A stretch of DNA of 64,000 nt from assembly GCA_020740775.1 (NCBI GenBank), contig JAHEWK010000015.1, positions 1,674,001 to 1,738,000 on the forward strand, read 5' to 3'. This stretch comes from Ilyonectria destructans. Taxonomy: Eukaryota > Ascomycota > Sordariomycetes > Hypocreales > Nectriaceae. The position numbers and the translations under genes were made by a program. The notes beneath the pieces are model-generated. The model was not told the DNA's origin. It did not search any database and saw nothing but the letters and a program-made list of their open reading frames with translations. Positions 9,506 to 20,559 of the stretch are shown here, in pieces (within the stretch, counting starts at the first letter, position 1; each line of letters begins with the position of its first letter).

Positions 9506-10666
9506 TTGAAGAGCATCAGTCTCTGGGAATGGGCTAGGAGTCCTGGTATGCATTGCTAGCATAAGGCCCCGGGTCTGAGCGAAAAGGCGGTGTCTGGTAT
9601 AGTATGGTAATAGTAGAATTAGATTAGCATAATTTTTGTCGATAGGTGAACGTGGATTAATCTCAGAGAATGCTCGTTAGACGGCAATCCGAGTGTGCGA
9701 TTTCAAGAACTATCATTTCTTTTCACGCCGGACATCCATCCAGAGATGTTTCCCTACAGTGGTCTAGAATAAGCCAAACAACCCATAACATGCTGTAAAG
9801 GTGTGATGCGCCTACGAGCTGTCTTCTAATGCCGTTCTGGCCATGCAACCAATCGCCCTACTCAGGTGGCGGAGTTGTTGAAATGCTCGCAGATGCCAAA
9901 TATTGCAGACCCAGCACAGTCAGGCCTGCAAGCACGTGGCATTTCCATCAGAGTTACCGTTTCCTTTAACAACTGTCTCCTTTCGTAGGCCACTGTCACT
10001 TCTAAGCGCATGTCTAGGGTGACTGAAAAGTACGGCCACCGTTCGCCGAAGAAATCGGGGTTCTTGGGTGTCGCTGTCCAACCCTGTCACCCACAGGTCT
10101 GCTGCTCTCAGCAAGAGCCTCCCGGCGATACATAACACAGCGAAGCGTCTGTCGGGCACATTGCCCAGAGGCTTCGCATGTTCGCTTCCCTCTTCAGAAA
10201 TGTCCAACGCATCGACCAGCCTATCTGAAAGAAGTACGCGATCAACTGCTTTTTCGCGTGGCACGCATTGAATCGCCCTGTTGGCTCGGCACCAGTGTAA
10301 ACCTAACCACTTTGCAAAGGTAACAAGTTTTGTCTATCTAGATAAGAAAGCTAATCAGTTCTCAGTCACGCAAAAGAATAAACCAAGACATACGCGCTGA
10401 TTGTAGCGAACCAACCATTCACTCTGATCAATCATCCCACTCCAGGGTCAAGCCCCGACTCCTCAAGCATGCCAGCAGGTTCACCCAGACTTATCCTACG
10501 ATGCCACGTCGACATTACTTGTCACCAACACCGTCCCTATCCTAGAATCTGAGCCTCGGATAAACGAATTCTAGTGGCATTGACTGGTTTAACAAGTGCC
10601 GTCCAGCCCTTGATAAGAAAGTAGTTTCATAAACCATTGTGGCACAAGCAATCATGACTCGACCAC
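9506..10666. other. Intergenic with a segment repeated beyond the HET gene
   Basis: No supported gene. A 114-codon minus frame at 10264-9920 shows no family I can name. The stretch 10045-10110 (GCCGAAGAAATCGGGGTTCT onward) is a diverged copy of 13327-13391 on the other side of the HET gene. Confidence 0.45.
10045..10110 (+). repeat. Diverged direct repeat, copy 1 of 2 flanking the HET gene
   Basis: By eye this segment aligns with 13327-13391 in the same orientation at roughly three quarters identity with small indels. Both copies begin GCCGAAGAA and end in TGCTGCTYTCA. Copy 2 adjoins an ankyrin relic, so the pair may be the remains of a duplicated ankyrin gene. Confidence 0.6.
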
Positions 10667-12928
10667 CTAGATACATGTCCCGCATTCTGATATCGCACGT
10701 GGCCATGGAAACATCACCTCAACTCTAGGGCACCTCCAAAAGAAGTACAAGCCATGATTCCAACGCCTGGTATACAAAGATGGAAGTGAACTGCTGTCAA
10801 AATCACAATCAACTTCGAGCGATACGTGTCTGTCTAGGTCATTCATAGACAGGCGGTTTCTGTGTGCGGGCTTCGACGCCGTAAAAACATGGGTTGGCGT
10901 TTGCTGTTGATTCTGTCCATAATCTGATGCTTCTTCTTTCTTCACACGCATTCCATCATCTTTCTCGTCCCATACGCATATGCCAGTGTATGAATTTGGC
11001 ACGTCCCTACTGTCATAGAGACGGGCCATACGAAGGCTCTTTCTTTTGTCAATGGCGTCCGCTACCTCCGAGGCCATGGTTTCTAGAAAGTCAATAGCGA
11101 ATGACTTCACAGGCCCACCGTAACGGCCACGGTTCAAGAACCAGCTGATCTGAGTTGAGAGTGACCCGTATCCTCGCTTCTGTAGCTCAACTGCTAATTG
11201 CCTCAGTCGACTTGATTTATGTTGTGACAATCTGCTTTGCGCAACTTCCTTCATGAGTGGTAGGTCGCTTGAGAACGTCGAGCTTTCAATGAGTGGCCCG
11301 AGGGACCACAGGTGTCCACTTGTCTGTATCCCTGATGCCGCAAACGTAACATCGATAAAGCGACATCTCTTATTGAACGTAAGGCCCTTTTTGGTACCCG
11401 GGGGATAGAACTCATCGAATGCTAGTGCTTCTAGGAAACTGGATAGGACTTCGTCTTGGCTGGCGCCAGTGGTTCGGTAAAGACCATTGTGAATGATCTC
11501 TCCGTTTAGAAGGAAGAGAGCCAGCATTGAAACACTCATGCTGCAGCTTCTTTCCTTGAGTTTCTCGTCATCCAGTCGAATGGAGTATTGGCAACAGTTT
11601 GCGACAATGGCTAGACGATCCCAAGGCACTTCGAGGTTTCTCTGCTCGATATTCTTGATAATCTGGTGGGACATGGCTTGTGATACTCTCATGTCGCTAT
11701 CCCCAGCCACGTCTCGTAGCAGGAAAGAATACCTAGGAGCTTTTCCCAGCACAAACTCTCGTGCCTTCTTCTCGGAGTCAGTAGCCGGGATGAACGCCAG
11801 AAAAAACGCTGTAGCAGCCATGTGAAACTCGGCCGAATTGATACGAAGCTCGCCCGGTATGCTATCAAAGAGATCAGATCGATATCTTTTTCGACGTTCC
11901 AATGACTGCGTGTGAGGGAGCAGAAGAGACATCTTCTCAGCCCCACGATAGTTCTCCTGGAATGTCCATGCCCTGGTCCACCAATCGTCGGATGTAATAT
12001 CTTTTAACAGTCTGAGGACTTCGCATGCATGTTGTTGATCTAGTGTTGGTGCTAGTTTGAATTTGGTTTTGTAGTTGCATACCAATTCGCGGCTCATAAG
12101 TCGTGTTAAGAGCGCAAGGTCTTCTCTTGATCTGATGCGCAAGCTCAGCAAAGCAACGGGGTGATTGCTTTTGGCATAAACCAGGTCCATGGCATGCAGT
12201 GCGATATTTTTCTCCTCGCATTCCCTTTGGGGGATACACTCTCTGTCGATCCAGAGAACACTGAGGTCAAAGCGACGCAGGTATTTCGTGATTCGCCTGA
12301 AGACACAATTGCGGACTTTGGACGGACGCACGTGCCCGTCACTACCCTGGACGTAATAATAGCCACTGCGCCCTTTTTCGTGGTTAGAAGGCTTCCAAGT
12401 GTAGGAGAGGGCTACATAATCCTGTTTCTTGGAGACATCTATTTGACATCTTGCGAAGACTGGCGGCTGGCGAGAGTTTCTGGGTTCTCCAAGGAGACGT
12501 TGACTTGGTTTTATGAGACGATCGGGCAGTTGTAAACACTCCGAGTTCTGTATGAAGTCCAAAGGCTTTTTTGGTCGTATTTGACTTTTCCGCGTTTCCA
12601 GGAGCATAGAGATCAAAGGGTTCTGGTGGCAATGTACTATCTCAGAAAGACACCGCGTTACATCGTCAGAATTGTCCTTCTCTTTAGCTTCGTGACAATT
12701 CTGCCGGTGGCCGCTGAGCTGCTCTCCCGTGGGGAAGTCTAGCCACTGAGGGCAATCAAGGCAGATGAAATGCTTCGAAGAGTCAAGATCATGTTGCAGT
12801 TTCGCAGTCGGACCGTCAAACCATTTTGGGCATCTTTCACAGTATCTATGAGAGGATGATGCCGATAGGTGTTGTTCCAAAGCATCGAGATGAAGAAATT
12901 TTCGGTTGCAACAAAAGAAGGGCCTCAT
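10667..12928 (-). CDS. HET-domain protein with N-terminal zinc fingers
   Basis: An uninterrupted 753-aa frame. The start at MRPFFCCNRKF is chosen because the longer frame begins with a hydrophobic non-family leader just before the first finger. Residues 5-80 contain three C2H2-like fingers; the clearest are CERCPKWF...H and CLDCPQWL...H. The heterokaryon-incompatibility (HET) domain follows at about aa 170-340 with YVALSYTWKPS, VLWIDRECIPQRE (a variant of LWIDAICINQ) and WWTRAWTFQENY. The remainder is an uncharacterised alpha-rich region. HET proteins trigger a cell-death response when incompatible strains fuse, and their fold is distantly related to TIR domains. Fusion of fingers to HET suggests nucleic-acid or protein binding as the trigger, which is inference. 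The gene is flanked by diverged repeat copies. Confidence 0.9.
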   Translation of the reverse strand: MRPFFCCNRKFLHLDALEQHLSASSSHRYCERCPKWFDGPTAKLQHDLDSSKHFICLDCPQWLDFPTGEQLSGHRQNCHEAKEKDNSDDVTRCLSEIVHCHQNPLISMLLETRKSQIRPKKPLDFIQNSECLQLPDRLIKPSQRLLGEPRNSRQPPVFARCQIDVSKKQDYVALSYTWKPSNHEKGRSGYYYVQGSDGHVRPSKVRNCVFRRITKYLRRFDLSVLWIDRECIPQRECEEKNIALHAMDLVYAKSNHPVALLSLRIRSREDLALLTRLMSRELVCNYKTKFKLAPTLDQQHACEVLRLLKDITSDDWWTRAWTFQENYRGAEKMSLLLPHTQSLERRKRYRSDLFDSIPGELRINSAEFHMAATAFFLAFIPATDSEKKAREFVLGKAPRYSFLLRDVAGDSDMRVSQAMSHQIIKNIEQRNLEVPWDRLAIVANCCQYSIRLDDEKLKERSCSMSVSMLALFLLNGEIIHNGLYRTTGASQDEVLSSFLEALAFDEFYPPGTKKGLTFNKRCRFIDVTFAASGIQTSGHLWSLGPLIESSTFSSDLPLMKEVAQSRLSQHKSSRLRQLAVELQKRGYGSLSTQISWFLNRGRYGGPVKSFAIDFLETMASEVADAIDKRKSLRMARLYDSRDVPNSYTGICVWDEKDDGMRVKKEEASDYGQNQQQTPTHVFTASKPAHRNRLSMNDLDRHVSLEVDCDFDSSSLPSLYTRRWNHGLYFFWRCPRVEVMFPWPRAISECGTCI

Positions 12929-13326
12929 AATGTGCAATGTAGGTGACACGAATAGTGCGAGAATAATATCCAGATAGCTAGTCGGACATTGCTTTAGGAT
13001 AATGAATGTAAGGCAGCAATATGAAGCGGGGTAAAGTGCGATGTTGGGCGTCAGCAAGCCAAGGCTGTGTAGAGGGCGGGAGTGGCCTCAAGTAAGGCGC
13101 AAGAAGATAGTGGCGGAGGAAGCGGAAGAAGGAAGACCCACCGTAAGCTGGTAACCAGGCAAAGTCAGATCATCAATCAAGACGAAGTCAGGCTCGTATT
13201 CGCTCAAGGACATCAGCATCTAGGGTATGGTGCGCGCCCCAAGCTGAGAACGCCTCGGACAGGATGCACTGGAGACAGGTTCTAGATTAGAGGCAATGAA
13301 CCCCTCCCTTCCTTACCCAAGGATCC

Positions 13327-13391
13327 GCCGAAGAACTGGGGGTTCTTAGTGTCGCTGCCCAGCCTTTTAGCTCAGGGGCGTGCTGCTTTCA
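13327..13391 (+). repeat. Diverged direct repeat, copy 2 of 2
   Basis: Counterpart of 10045-10110, same orientation, with shared blocks GCCGAAGAA, GGGGTTCTT, GTGTCGCTG and TGCTGCT. It lies just downstream (on the minus strand) of an ankyrin relic. Confidence 0.6.
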
Positions 13392-13442
13392 ACTACCGGT
13401 ACCACCTCGGCCATGTACCACCGGTCCGACTCTTTACACTCT

Positions 13443-13604
13443 TTACACTCGAATGATGCCGCGAATGCCAACGGCTGATACAATCGCTCCTTTATCTAAG
13501 AGAGCCTGTAAGACTTGCAGTTGGGCCCTTCTCAATGCGGCTTGAGAGCGTTGCAACAGTCGCCGCCCTTTGCATCCACGTCTGCTCTTTTGTCTAATAG
13601 TAGT
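13443..13604 (-). pseudogene. Ankyrin-repeat relic
   Basis: On the minus strand one frame reads LLLDKRADVDAKGGDCCNAL, and after a frame change RRAQLQVLQALLDKGAIVSA. These are two successive ankyrin repeats of the type found in fungal NACHT-ankyrin proteins (LLLDKGADVNAxGGxxGNAL...). Stops and a frameshift separate them, so this is a fragment of a dead gene. Confidence 0.65.
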
Positions 13605-13801
13605 TACACAAGCTCCAAATGCCCACTTATGCTTAGCATAATGAGTGTTCTGTAAATTATAACATCTACCCTCTGTAAAGACTGATGCTAAAAGAACAGG
13701 ACTAACGTGGACTCACTTCAATTGGTTGCGCGTTTAACTTGCTCGCCCCCAGTTGGCACGTCACAACTACCAGGATACAAGATAAACCCCCGTTTGCATC
13801 C

Positions 13802-15008
13802 TCAGCTCAACTTCTCAGGCTTCTGCGCACACAGAGAATGGAAGTACACGTAGGAATGCACCGACGTATCCATCAAATCCTTCCGCACCTTGACAAGAAA
13901 GACTTCGACCTCCTCAGGCTTCCAGCCGAGGCCGCGCGTAAAGGGCCCCATTGTGATGGCTTGGAGACCGTCGTAAATTACACTCCTGTTATAAATGCCA
14001 ATTTTCTTGAGGTTGGAATCCTTGGGCCACGGTCCGACTGGAACCTTTTTAATTTCGTGGCGGATGTTTACAAAGCCTGCGTCTCTCAGCCTGTCTTCGT
14101 TTTTCTCGGCGGCGTGCATTTCGATGCCAAACGTAGCTAACGCATCCCGTATGTTGGCTACCATCTGCGGTGGCGTATAGTCAGGGTGCATGGTTCCATC
14201 ATCGCACCCGTACACCCAGCGGAACTCTGGAAGCTCAATCCAGCCACCTGGCTTGAGCGTCCTGGCCATATAACGGATTAGTTTACAAGGTAGCACGCGG
14301 TTTCGCACGTAAGGCTCGGAGTTATCATGTACCTGTACGCCTGCGCAAACAGAGCCGGCCAGTCTTTGATGGCGGTGGACATGTTCCGCAAGTGGACAAG
14401 ATCAAGGGAATCATGTCGGTATAGCCACGGCGCCTCGGCATCGTCAACGAGAAACTTGACATTTGGAGGCACCCAAGGCGATTGGATAGGGCTCAGATCA
14501 ATGCCAGTGACTTCGGCGGCCGGATATTCGTCGCCCACTATTGAAGTGAATCAGCATGGCTGTACCAAAACAGTCATAGACTTCAGGTAAGGTAGTTTGG
14601 TGGCGGACCGTCAGTAGCCCAACTTCCTGTTCCCGTGCCAATATCTAAAATCTTTTGCGGATTATCCAGCGGCGCATTGTGAAGCTTCCCTCCCAAGAGG
14701 TGGACTGCGACGGTATGCTTCATATCTTCTCGCTCTTGCTCGGGCATGTCGTTGGGGAACTGGTAGAGACCTTCCTTGAACCTGTGATACCTGCGACTGT
14801 TCTCAAAGCGGTAGTCACGGACGCTGGAAGACAATGAAGTCGATATGGCCGATCCTGACTCAGATGCGTAGCCATCGTCTGTTGGTGTATCGTCCACGTC
14901 GATCGACTGCTGTTGTGATGTCGAAGCCTCCGGTTCTGTCAGCGCATCTTGGCGAGGCGATTCTGCCTCCCTAGTAGTGGGCGGTGATTCAGGTTTGGCC
15001 TCTTCCAT
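13802..15008 (-). CDS. LaeA-like SAM-dependent methyltransferase
   Basis: Three exons (15008-14609, 14537-14333, 14261-13802) separated by two 71-nt introns give 354 aa in a closed frame. The N-terminal 60 residues are a low-complexity Ser/Glu/Asp tail. The class I methyltransferase core follows: ILDIGTGTGSWATD (SAM-binding motif I), GIDLSPIQSPWVPPNVKFLV (motif II region), DLVHLRNM and LKPGGWIELPEF. This organisation is that of the LaeA/TAM family of fungal proteins, some of which regulate secondary metabolism while most act on unknown substrates. The first intron has an unusual GTCCGC donor, but it restores ATDVGDEYPAAEV exactly as in relatives. It is divergent from the alpha/beta hydrolase at 15310 across 301 bp, so co-regulation is plausible. 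Confidence 0.9.
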
Positions 15009-15309
15009 TGGTGCATGCGACCCTGGGAGTTAAGCTGGGCAGGATTAACTTAGGCGAGCAGAGATCTGCGTTTGAAGTTTTGCATCTGGATGGGTGAATC
15101 AAAAATGGGCCCATTTTCAGTCCCTGGCTCAAGTTACCCCGCATGCGAACTGTCGTTTTGTTTGTCAGCAAACATCGAGTCCCGGTTGCGATGCGAGATT
15201 TATTGCACCTGAAGGCCTGAAACCAAATTCCATCAAGTACCTTAATCTGAGGAGCACTTCACTTTGCCAGCCAAGCATAGACTCTTCTTACACGAATCGG
15301 CGAATCACC
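15009..15309. promoter_or_regulatory. Divergent promoter region, methyltransferase / hydrolase
   Basis: These 301 bp are the only space between two divergently transcribed start codons and must hold both promoters. No TATA element or palindromic activator site is obvious to me. Confidence 0.5.
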
Positions 15310-16242
15310 ATGGACCCATTCAAACTCACCCTCGCCGACAGCACCATCCTGTCGGGGATCCGCAATATTCCCACTCAAACGACATCCAGACCAAAGTACT
15401 GCCCGCTGATAGTTGGCCTTCACGGAGGTTGCTATACAAGCCAGTATTTTGATGTTACGCCCAATCATACAGCTAGCCTGACAAGCAATTCTCTCGCTGT
15501 CCCATTTGTCGCCATTGATCGCCCCGGATACAAAGAGTCAACGCCACTTGGACCCATCCCTCAAGGCTCTAGCTTTCCCCAAGAATGGGGCACTAGGCTG
15601 CATCAATATATTCTCCCAGCGCTATGGGCGGAATTTGGGCTGCCGAATGCATGCAGCTGTATCATCCTCCACTGTCACAGTCTCGGTGCCAACGGTGCCT
15701 TTGTGGCGGCCTCATTGCATGCTACTACACCCACGACCACGACTCCGGCATACCCATGGGGGGGCATTGTCGTATCTGGATTCGGTTCAATCCTAAAAGA
15801 CACCGGCGGCCACATCGCGCAGCCTGATCCTGCGCCGTCACATATCAGTATTCCTATCCAGGTCAAAGATAGTACTCTGTTGTTGCTAGGAACAGCCGAC
15901 GAGGAAGTTTACGCCCAGTCACAGCGTATTGACCACGCTATGCCATTCGAGGAGATTGCTTCGTTAAGAAAGTCATGGCTCTCAACGTGGAGGCACAAGT
16001 GGGGTGCCAATATCACTATACCCATTATGATTGCACTGGCAGAGAGAGATCATTATTGGGATGCAACAGAGGAGCATCTTCGAGACTTTACTTTGTGTTT
16101 CCCCAAAAGTAGCAGGGTAGATACGAGTATTATCAAAGCTGCACCCCATAATATTGAGCTGAGCCACTGGGGCCCCGGATGGTATGCTCGAAGTTTTGGG
16201 TTTGCCGTCGAATGTGCAGCGTCATATGCTATAAGCGGGTAA
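15310..16242 (+). CDS. Alpha/beta hydrolase
   Basis: A 310-aa single-exon protein starting MDPFKLTLADSTILSG; the open frame extends upstream but without family features. Visible elements of the fold are the oxyanion region IVGLHGGCYTSQYF, the strand-turn FVAIDRPGYKES, and the nucleophile elbow HCHSLGANG with Ser124. The elbow has Cys in place of the first Gly of GxSxG, which is tolerated in the family. Candidate acid and base are the Asp in AERDHYWD and the His in KAAPHNIELSH. No signal peptide is present, so it is probably cytosolic. The substrate cannot be told; small-molecule esters or lactones are typical. Divergence from a LaeA-like methyltransferase and a neighbouring monooxygenase relic suggest a former metabolic cluster. 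Confidence 0.88.
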   Translation: MDPFKLTLADSTILSGIRNIPTQTTSRPKYCPLIVGLHGGCYTSQYFDVTPNHTASLTSNSLAVPFVAIDRPGYKESTPLGPIPQGSSFPQEWGTRLHQYILPALWAEFGLPNACSCIILHCHSLGANGAFVAASLHATTPTTTTPAYPWGGIVVSGFGSILKDTGGHIAQPDPAPSHISIPIQVKDSTLLLLGTADEEVYAQSQRIDHAMPFEEIASLRKSWLSTWRHKWGANITIPIMIALAERDHYWDATEEHLRDFTLCFPKSSRVDTSIIKAAPHNIELSHWGPGWYARSFGFAVECAASYAISG

Positions 16243-16390
16243 TATTATAATTTGGCGGAATACATGAATTAACATTATCTGGATGGATGCTTTCTGTCGC
16301 GGCTGGACTTTCTACCTCTTGGAATTCTTGGTTCCCAATTTCAAATACTAGTTTCACTTTATATTATACTTCTCTACAGCCAGCTGCTCA

Positions 16391-16560
16391 CTACAATTCA
16401 GGAATGACATTGGTGTTGGCACCCGTGGCGCAGAAGATGGCATCTACTTCGCGATGTTTGCCGTCGACCATCTCAATTCCTGTGGCTGTACATCGCTTGG
16501 TATCCGTCTGGATATAGTCTACATCATCAGCGAGCGCCTCAACGTAGCCCAGTGCATGTG
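16391..16560 (-). pseudogene. Relic of a Baeyer-Villiger / FAD monooxygenase
   Basis: The minus strand reads GYVEALADDVDYIQTDTKRC followed by TGIEMVDGKHREVDAIFCATGANT. This matches the central part of StcW-like flavin monooxygenases, where GYLEAL.xDNVD... leads to DGxxREVDAIICATGFDT. The Rossmann motifs that should flank it are absent and the frame stops at 16391, so about 55 codons survive of a gene normally some 550 codons long. Confidence 0.7.
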
Positions 16561-17084
16561 TGATGGGTCGCCCGATGGCCGTGTCGTCGTAGCAGAAATG
16601 TTGGAGCCCCACAAATTGACACGCCGAGTTCATGTGGCAACAAGAGCGCTACCGACGAATCCGATACGGGGCTTAGGAGCTGAAGCGCCCCCGGCTTGTT
16701 CTGGAACGGGCTATGGAATGTGATAACGGCTGCATTCCAATGGACGGGGCCTAGACCTAAGTGTCCTGCAGTTTTCCCTATCAACCACAAATTTAAGCTT
16801 ATCAACTTAGGAGAGTCAGAGGTCTACAGCTCTTGAGAGGAAGACCTGCCATTGCGGCTGAAAAGTGTAAGCGCCACCGCCTACACGAGCATGCCATGTT
16901 AAAAGTTTTCAACGGCAAGCCCCGTTCTCCAGGATATGCTGTCAGAGTGAGTCTTTAGCAATAAATACACTTGCTACCACCCAGATTTAAGTCCTTCAAC
17001 TTCCCGGCTCGTACCAGCCATTGTTGCCTTTTGAATATCAGCACCTATACCTTCATTACCGTCATCAAACGCTCAATCTCGACG

Positions 17085-17801
17085 ATGATACGCCTTCTAC
17101 CCCTCCTCGCTCTCCTGGGCTGCGTCTTGGCCTCGCCTACCCCGGGGGGGCCGACCCACCTCTCAATATTTGATGACGACTCGATTCCCGTCGTAAATCA
17201 ACCTGACCTCGGTCTCCTCAACTTCACCCTTGGACCACGAGACCTGAGTGGCGAGAAACGCGCATTTGACTTGGCTTATATCCTGACTGACGTTACCTTC
17301 GACGGACGGAATCAAGGAAACTGGCAGCCTTTTGTAGTACGAGGCGAACTACTCGTTATTGACGGTATCCCTTTCCCTACGACTCAAAATGGCATAAACC
17401 CAGTCGATGTTGTCATCTCAATCGGCAGCCCAATCGGCAGCCCGGTTGCTGGGAGTATTTCATACGTTACCAACCGATATCTCAACCCCTTCATTAGCGG
17501 CAGGAGGGATACAACACGCCTCGACTTTGCACGAGTATCCACTACACGTAGTACGGTGACAGTTTCTGTCGATACTTCTATTGCCGCCGCCAATCAGATT
17601 TCAGTATTCAACGCCAGAAGCGGTATTCTTGCCAACATCTACAACCCGGCCATTGGAGGTTTCAATCTCGTCTTTGGGAATAATGGCCGGATTTCGGGTA
17701 GAATCAGCATGATTGGGAGAACACCTACTTCTGGGGGACAAGCGCCATACCAGGCGATTATCAGCGGAATAGTGAAGCAGAGGGGAAGGATTGTAATCTA
17801 G
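17085..17801 (+). CDS. Small secreted protein of unknown function
   Basis: A 238-aa frame starting MIRLLPLLALLGCVLASPTP, a textbook signal peptide with cleavage expected after LAS or SPT. The mature part is Ile-, Gly- and Ser-rich with alternating polar and hydrophobic residues (DVVISIGSPIGSPVAGSISY, GRISGRISMIGRTP), which suggests a beta-rich fold. It has no Cys after the signal region, unlike most small effectors. I do not recognise the family. A KR site (GEKRAFDL, about aa 60-65) could be a Kex2 processing point. The frame upstream of this ATG has no earlier ATG in a sensible context. Confidence 0.75.
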   Translation: MIRLLPLLALLGCVLASPTPGGPTHLSIFDDDSIPVVNQPDLGLLNFTLGPRDLSGEKRAFDLAYILTDVTFDGRNQGNWQPFVVRGELLVIDGIPFPTTQNGINPVDVVISIGSPIGSPVAGSISYVTNRYLNPFISGRRDTTRLDFARVSTTRSTVTVSVDTSIAAANQISVFNARSGILANIYNPAIGGFNLVFGNNGRISGRISMIGRTPTSGGQAPYQAIISGIVKQRGRIVI

Positions 17802-20559
17802 CATAATTTCAGGCTCTAGTGTTAGGCAGAGGCAGCTGCGGGGAGGCATAACGCCAAATGTGGGGATTGAACTGGATTTAAGTATTAAAGTTATTACACA
17901 TAACAAGATGCCATCTATAGTGCTCTCTATCCTGAAATTTTCCATTCTGGCCAACCTTGGGTAGCCTATGTATAAGAATGCACACTTGCCACGCCACTGA
18001 GCCTTATTAATAAGAAACCTACCGTAAAATTACAGAGCCAGCGACATTGGTGCACAGGAAAGGTTCAATATGATCAGAATTGCGAGGTGGATGATGTGTA
18101 ATAAGCTAGTAGCGTGATATGAACGAAATAGAAGCACTTGCGTTTGGGATGCTGTTCGAAAAAGGGAAGACGGAAGAGGTGGGGTTTAAACCAGAAACTT
18201 GGTCTTTCATTCGCACTCTACAGGCGAGTCTTGATGATAAACGGGCTTGATCTGACTCGGTACGCCGTTAATGCAACTCACGTCACATGTGTTATGTCCT
18301 GTCTTTGTTCCGTTGGAAATTGCTCATGCCAATTAAGGGCTTCAAAAGCCGTAACTTGCCTGCTAACAAGCTTCCACTCGACGAAAGCATTACCCAACAT
18401 TGGTGGCTTGTTTTCTCCGCCGAGCCGGTCCAGACGCTTGGAAAAGTAACGCCTGTCTTACACTTTTGTTTTCAGCTTAGACCGCTAGTGCTAGCCAAGT
18501 ATGGCCTCAGCCAGTCCAGTCTCAGCCAGCTTTCGGACATTTATGGTTGTCTGAGGTGCATAAACCTTGTTACGCCCGGGGAAAATGTCTCATAAACCCC
18601 ACCCGCTAAACTATGCCGGTATGTGACCAGCTACAGAAGTCTGTTTAGTTAAGCTCCCGGGTAGGTCCCTTTCCCTTCTTTTCTACGTCTCGCTTCATAA
18701 TAAATTATGTCGACAATCAAGAAACGTGTGAATACGCAAATCAGAGTGCCTAGGCCCTTGATAAGCTCAGTCATGCGAGTATCAAGAGATGAATTCACCA
18801 AAAAGCGGCATTGTGGTGTATCTCGTCTGAGCACACTAAAAGGGTGTTACCTCACGGACTAATCATCACTTCCATCAACTTCCCGCAATCAAGTCGAACA
18901 AACAATATTTGGTCATATATAAGCATATCTTCAATTGGGGTTATTGATACAATGGATAGACTGGGTCGCGAAATGCGTATCCATGTCGGGCACATCGCGT
19001 GAGAAGTAAATCGCCGAGCCTTTGCAATTCACTTTGCTACAGGATTGTTAGATGCTGCCTGCGAGATATCATTTTATTGCTCCCCTGTACGCGTAGCAAA
19101 ACGACTTCTTGATATGATGGATACTTTTGACTTCGAATCCTCTATTTATGTGTTAGCATGAGAGAACCGAAGTAGTCGGCGATGAGATGGGTATCAGTCA
19201 TACATCTTGTTGACATTTGAACATCCATACCCGCGGACATCAGCGTGGGCACCCTTATAATCCCTCTGACTAAAGTGCCTGGACTGCAAAGTCACTCAGT
19301 CATGTTTCACCACCCGAGGAGAGAGAACATACTGTATTAATGACGTCTGTCGCCGCCACCGAAGAGGCGACAAGGAAGGTCAGAAAGTTCAGAGGATGCA
19401 TTGCTATGAATTGTGAAATGTCTCTAAATTGAGTACGTTACTGACGAGACCTCAGACGTCTCTGAACAGACCTCCCTCGTATGGTGAATGGAAACGGGCG
19501 CAGAAGCCACAGTCCTAAAGAGAGCAGACACAAGCCGCGTCTTAAGACATTTTCAGCTGACAGGGGTAACGGAGCCTAGCTGCCGATCATGAGGGTTAGG
19601 CTGCAGGGTTCCTCAGCAAGCGCTTCCTCTTCACCAACTGGTCCTATCATAGGCCCCGATTAATGAGTGGCCTGATCAGAGGGACCCATTATATTGCAGC
19701 AGCTGAAGATAAAGTTCTGGTGAGCGCAGATAAGCTGAGTCCCAGCTTAATAGCCACCCTACCCTGAACCCCGGCCTTGCTCCCCTCGCATGTGTCCAGA
19801 TGTACGGTATTGAGACACCCAGAGCCCCGCCTCGTGTCGGCTTTCATACGCAAGACCAGCACTTGGACAGTGCCGTGAAGAGTCGCCGGAAGAGAGTCCT
19901 CGATCAAGACGAGGATCCCTTGGCATCTGCAGAGACTGCCTTTCTTTTCTCAGTTGCCTTGCACGCGGCTTCTACTGCGATGACGACCCGCCTATTCCAC
20001 GTGTCTCGGTTCTTAAGACATGTAGTGAGTGCGATCATTCGAGAGAGAGGAGGTCTAGGACTTTCTTAAGACTGTTTAAAAGGCTTCAAGGCTTATTAGC
20101 ATAGAGAAAAGTGCCTCATAATGTCGGCATATTAGCGGAGTCTCATGCCGATGATGGGTTTGTCATATCCTGCTTAGTATATCCGCCAACAGCAACCCTC
20201 CAGGGCCCAACAAGGCCCCGCTTCAAGTTCCGAGTACAACCTGCCCCCCAACCTTTTTCCTTTTCTCGCTTTCGGTTTCATTCACCTCAGCTTTTACAAC
20301 CGAAGGTTTCTTTCCTCCACTTTTCAGTATGGGAGCGGAGTTTGCGGAGTTTTGGATTATAAATCCAACCGCGGACCGTTGCATCCGGCGCATTGGCGCA
20401 GTAGTTCAAGTTGATACCCATGACTGAAACTTAGGCGTTACTTATACTGAAGGTGCGTGCATCGAGACTCCATGAGTCCATCTTCTCTAACTGCTCAATC
20501 ACTCTTCTATTCCAACGCAGCCCAAATAGTCCTCGGTCTTGACTACTGACTATTTTACA
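17802..20559. other. 2.7-kb intergenic stretch without supported genes
   Basis: Only short frames are present. A 43-codon frame at 18119-18250 (starting MNEIEALAFGMLFEKGK) looks coding-like but has no partner exon or family. A frame around 19890-20050 is rich in Cys and Arg but is not recognisable. The last 150 bp are presumed promoter for the oxidoreductase. Confidence 0.45.

Noticed and set aside
9920..10264. 114-codon minus frame next to the HET gene
   Set aside because: No recognisable domain, and it overlaps the diverged repeat; I treat it as non-coding.
18119..18250. 43-codon frame (starts MNEIEALAFGMLFEKGK)
   Set aside because: Composition looks coding-like, but there is no partner exon, family match or context, so I do not list it as a gene.
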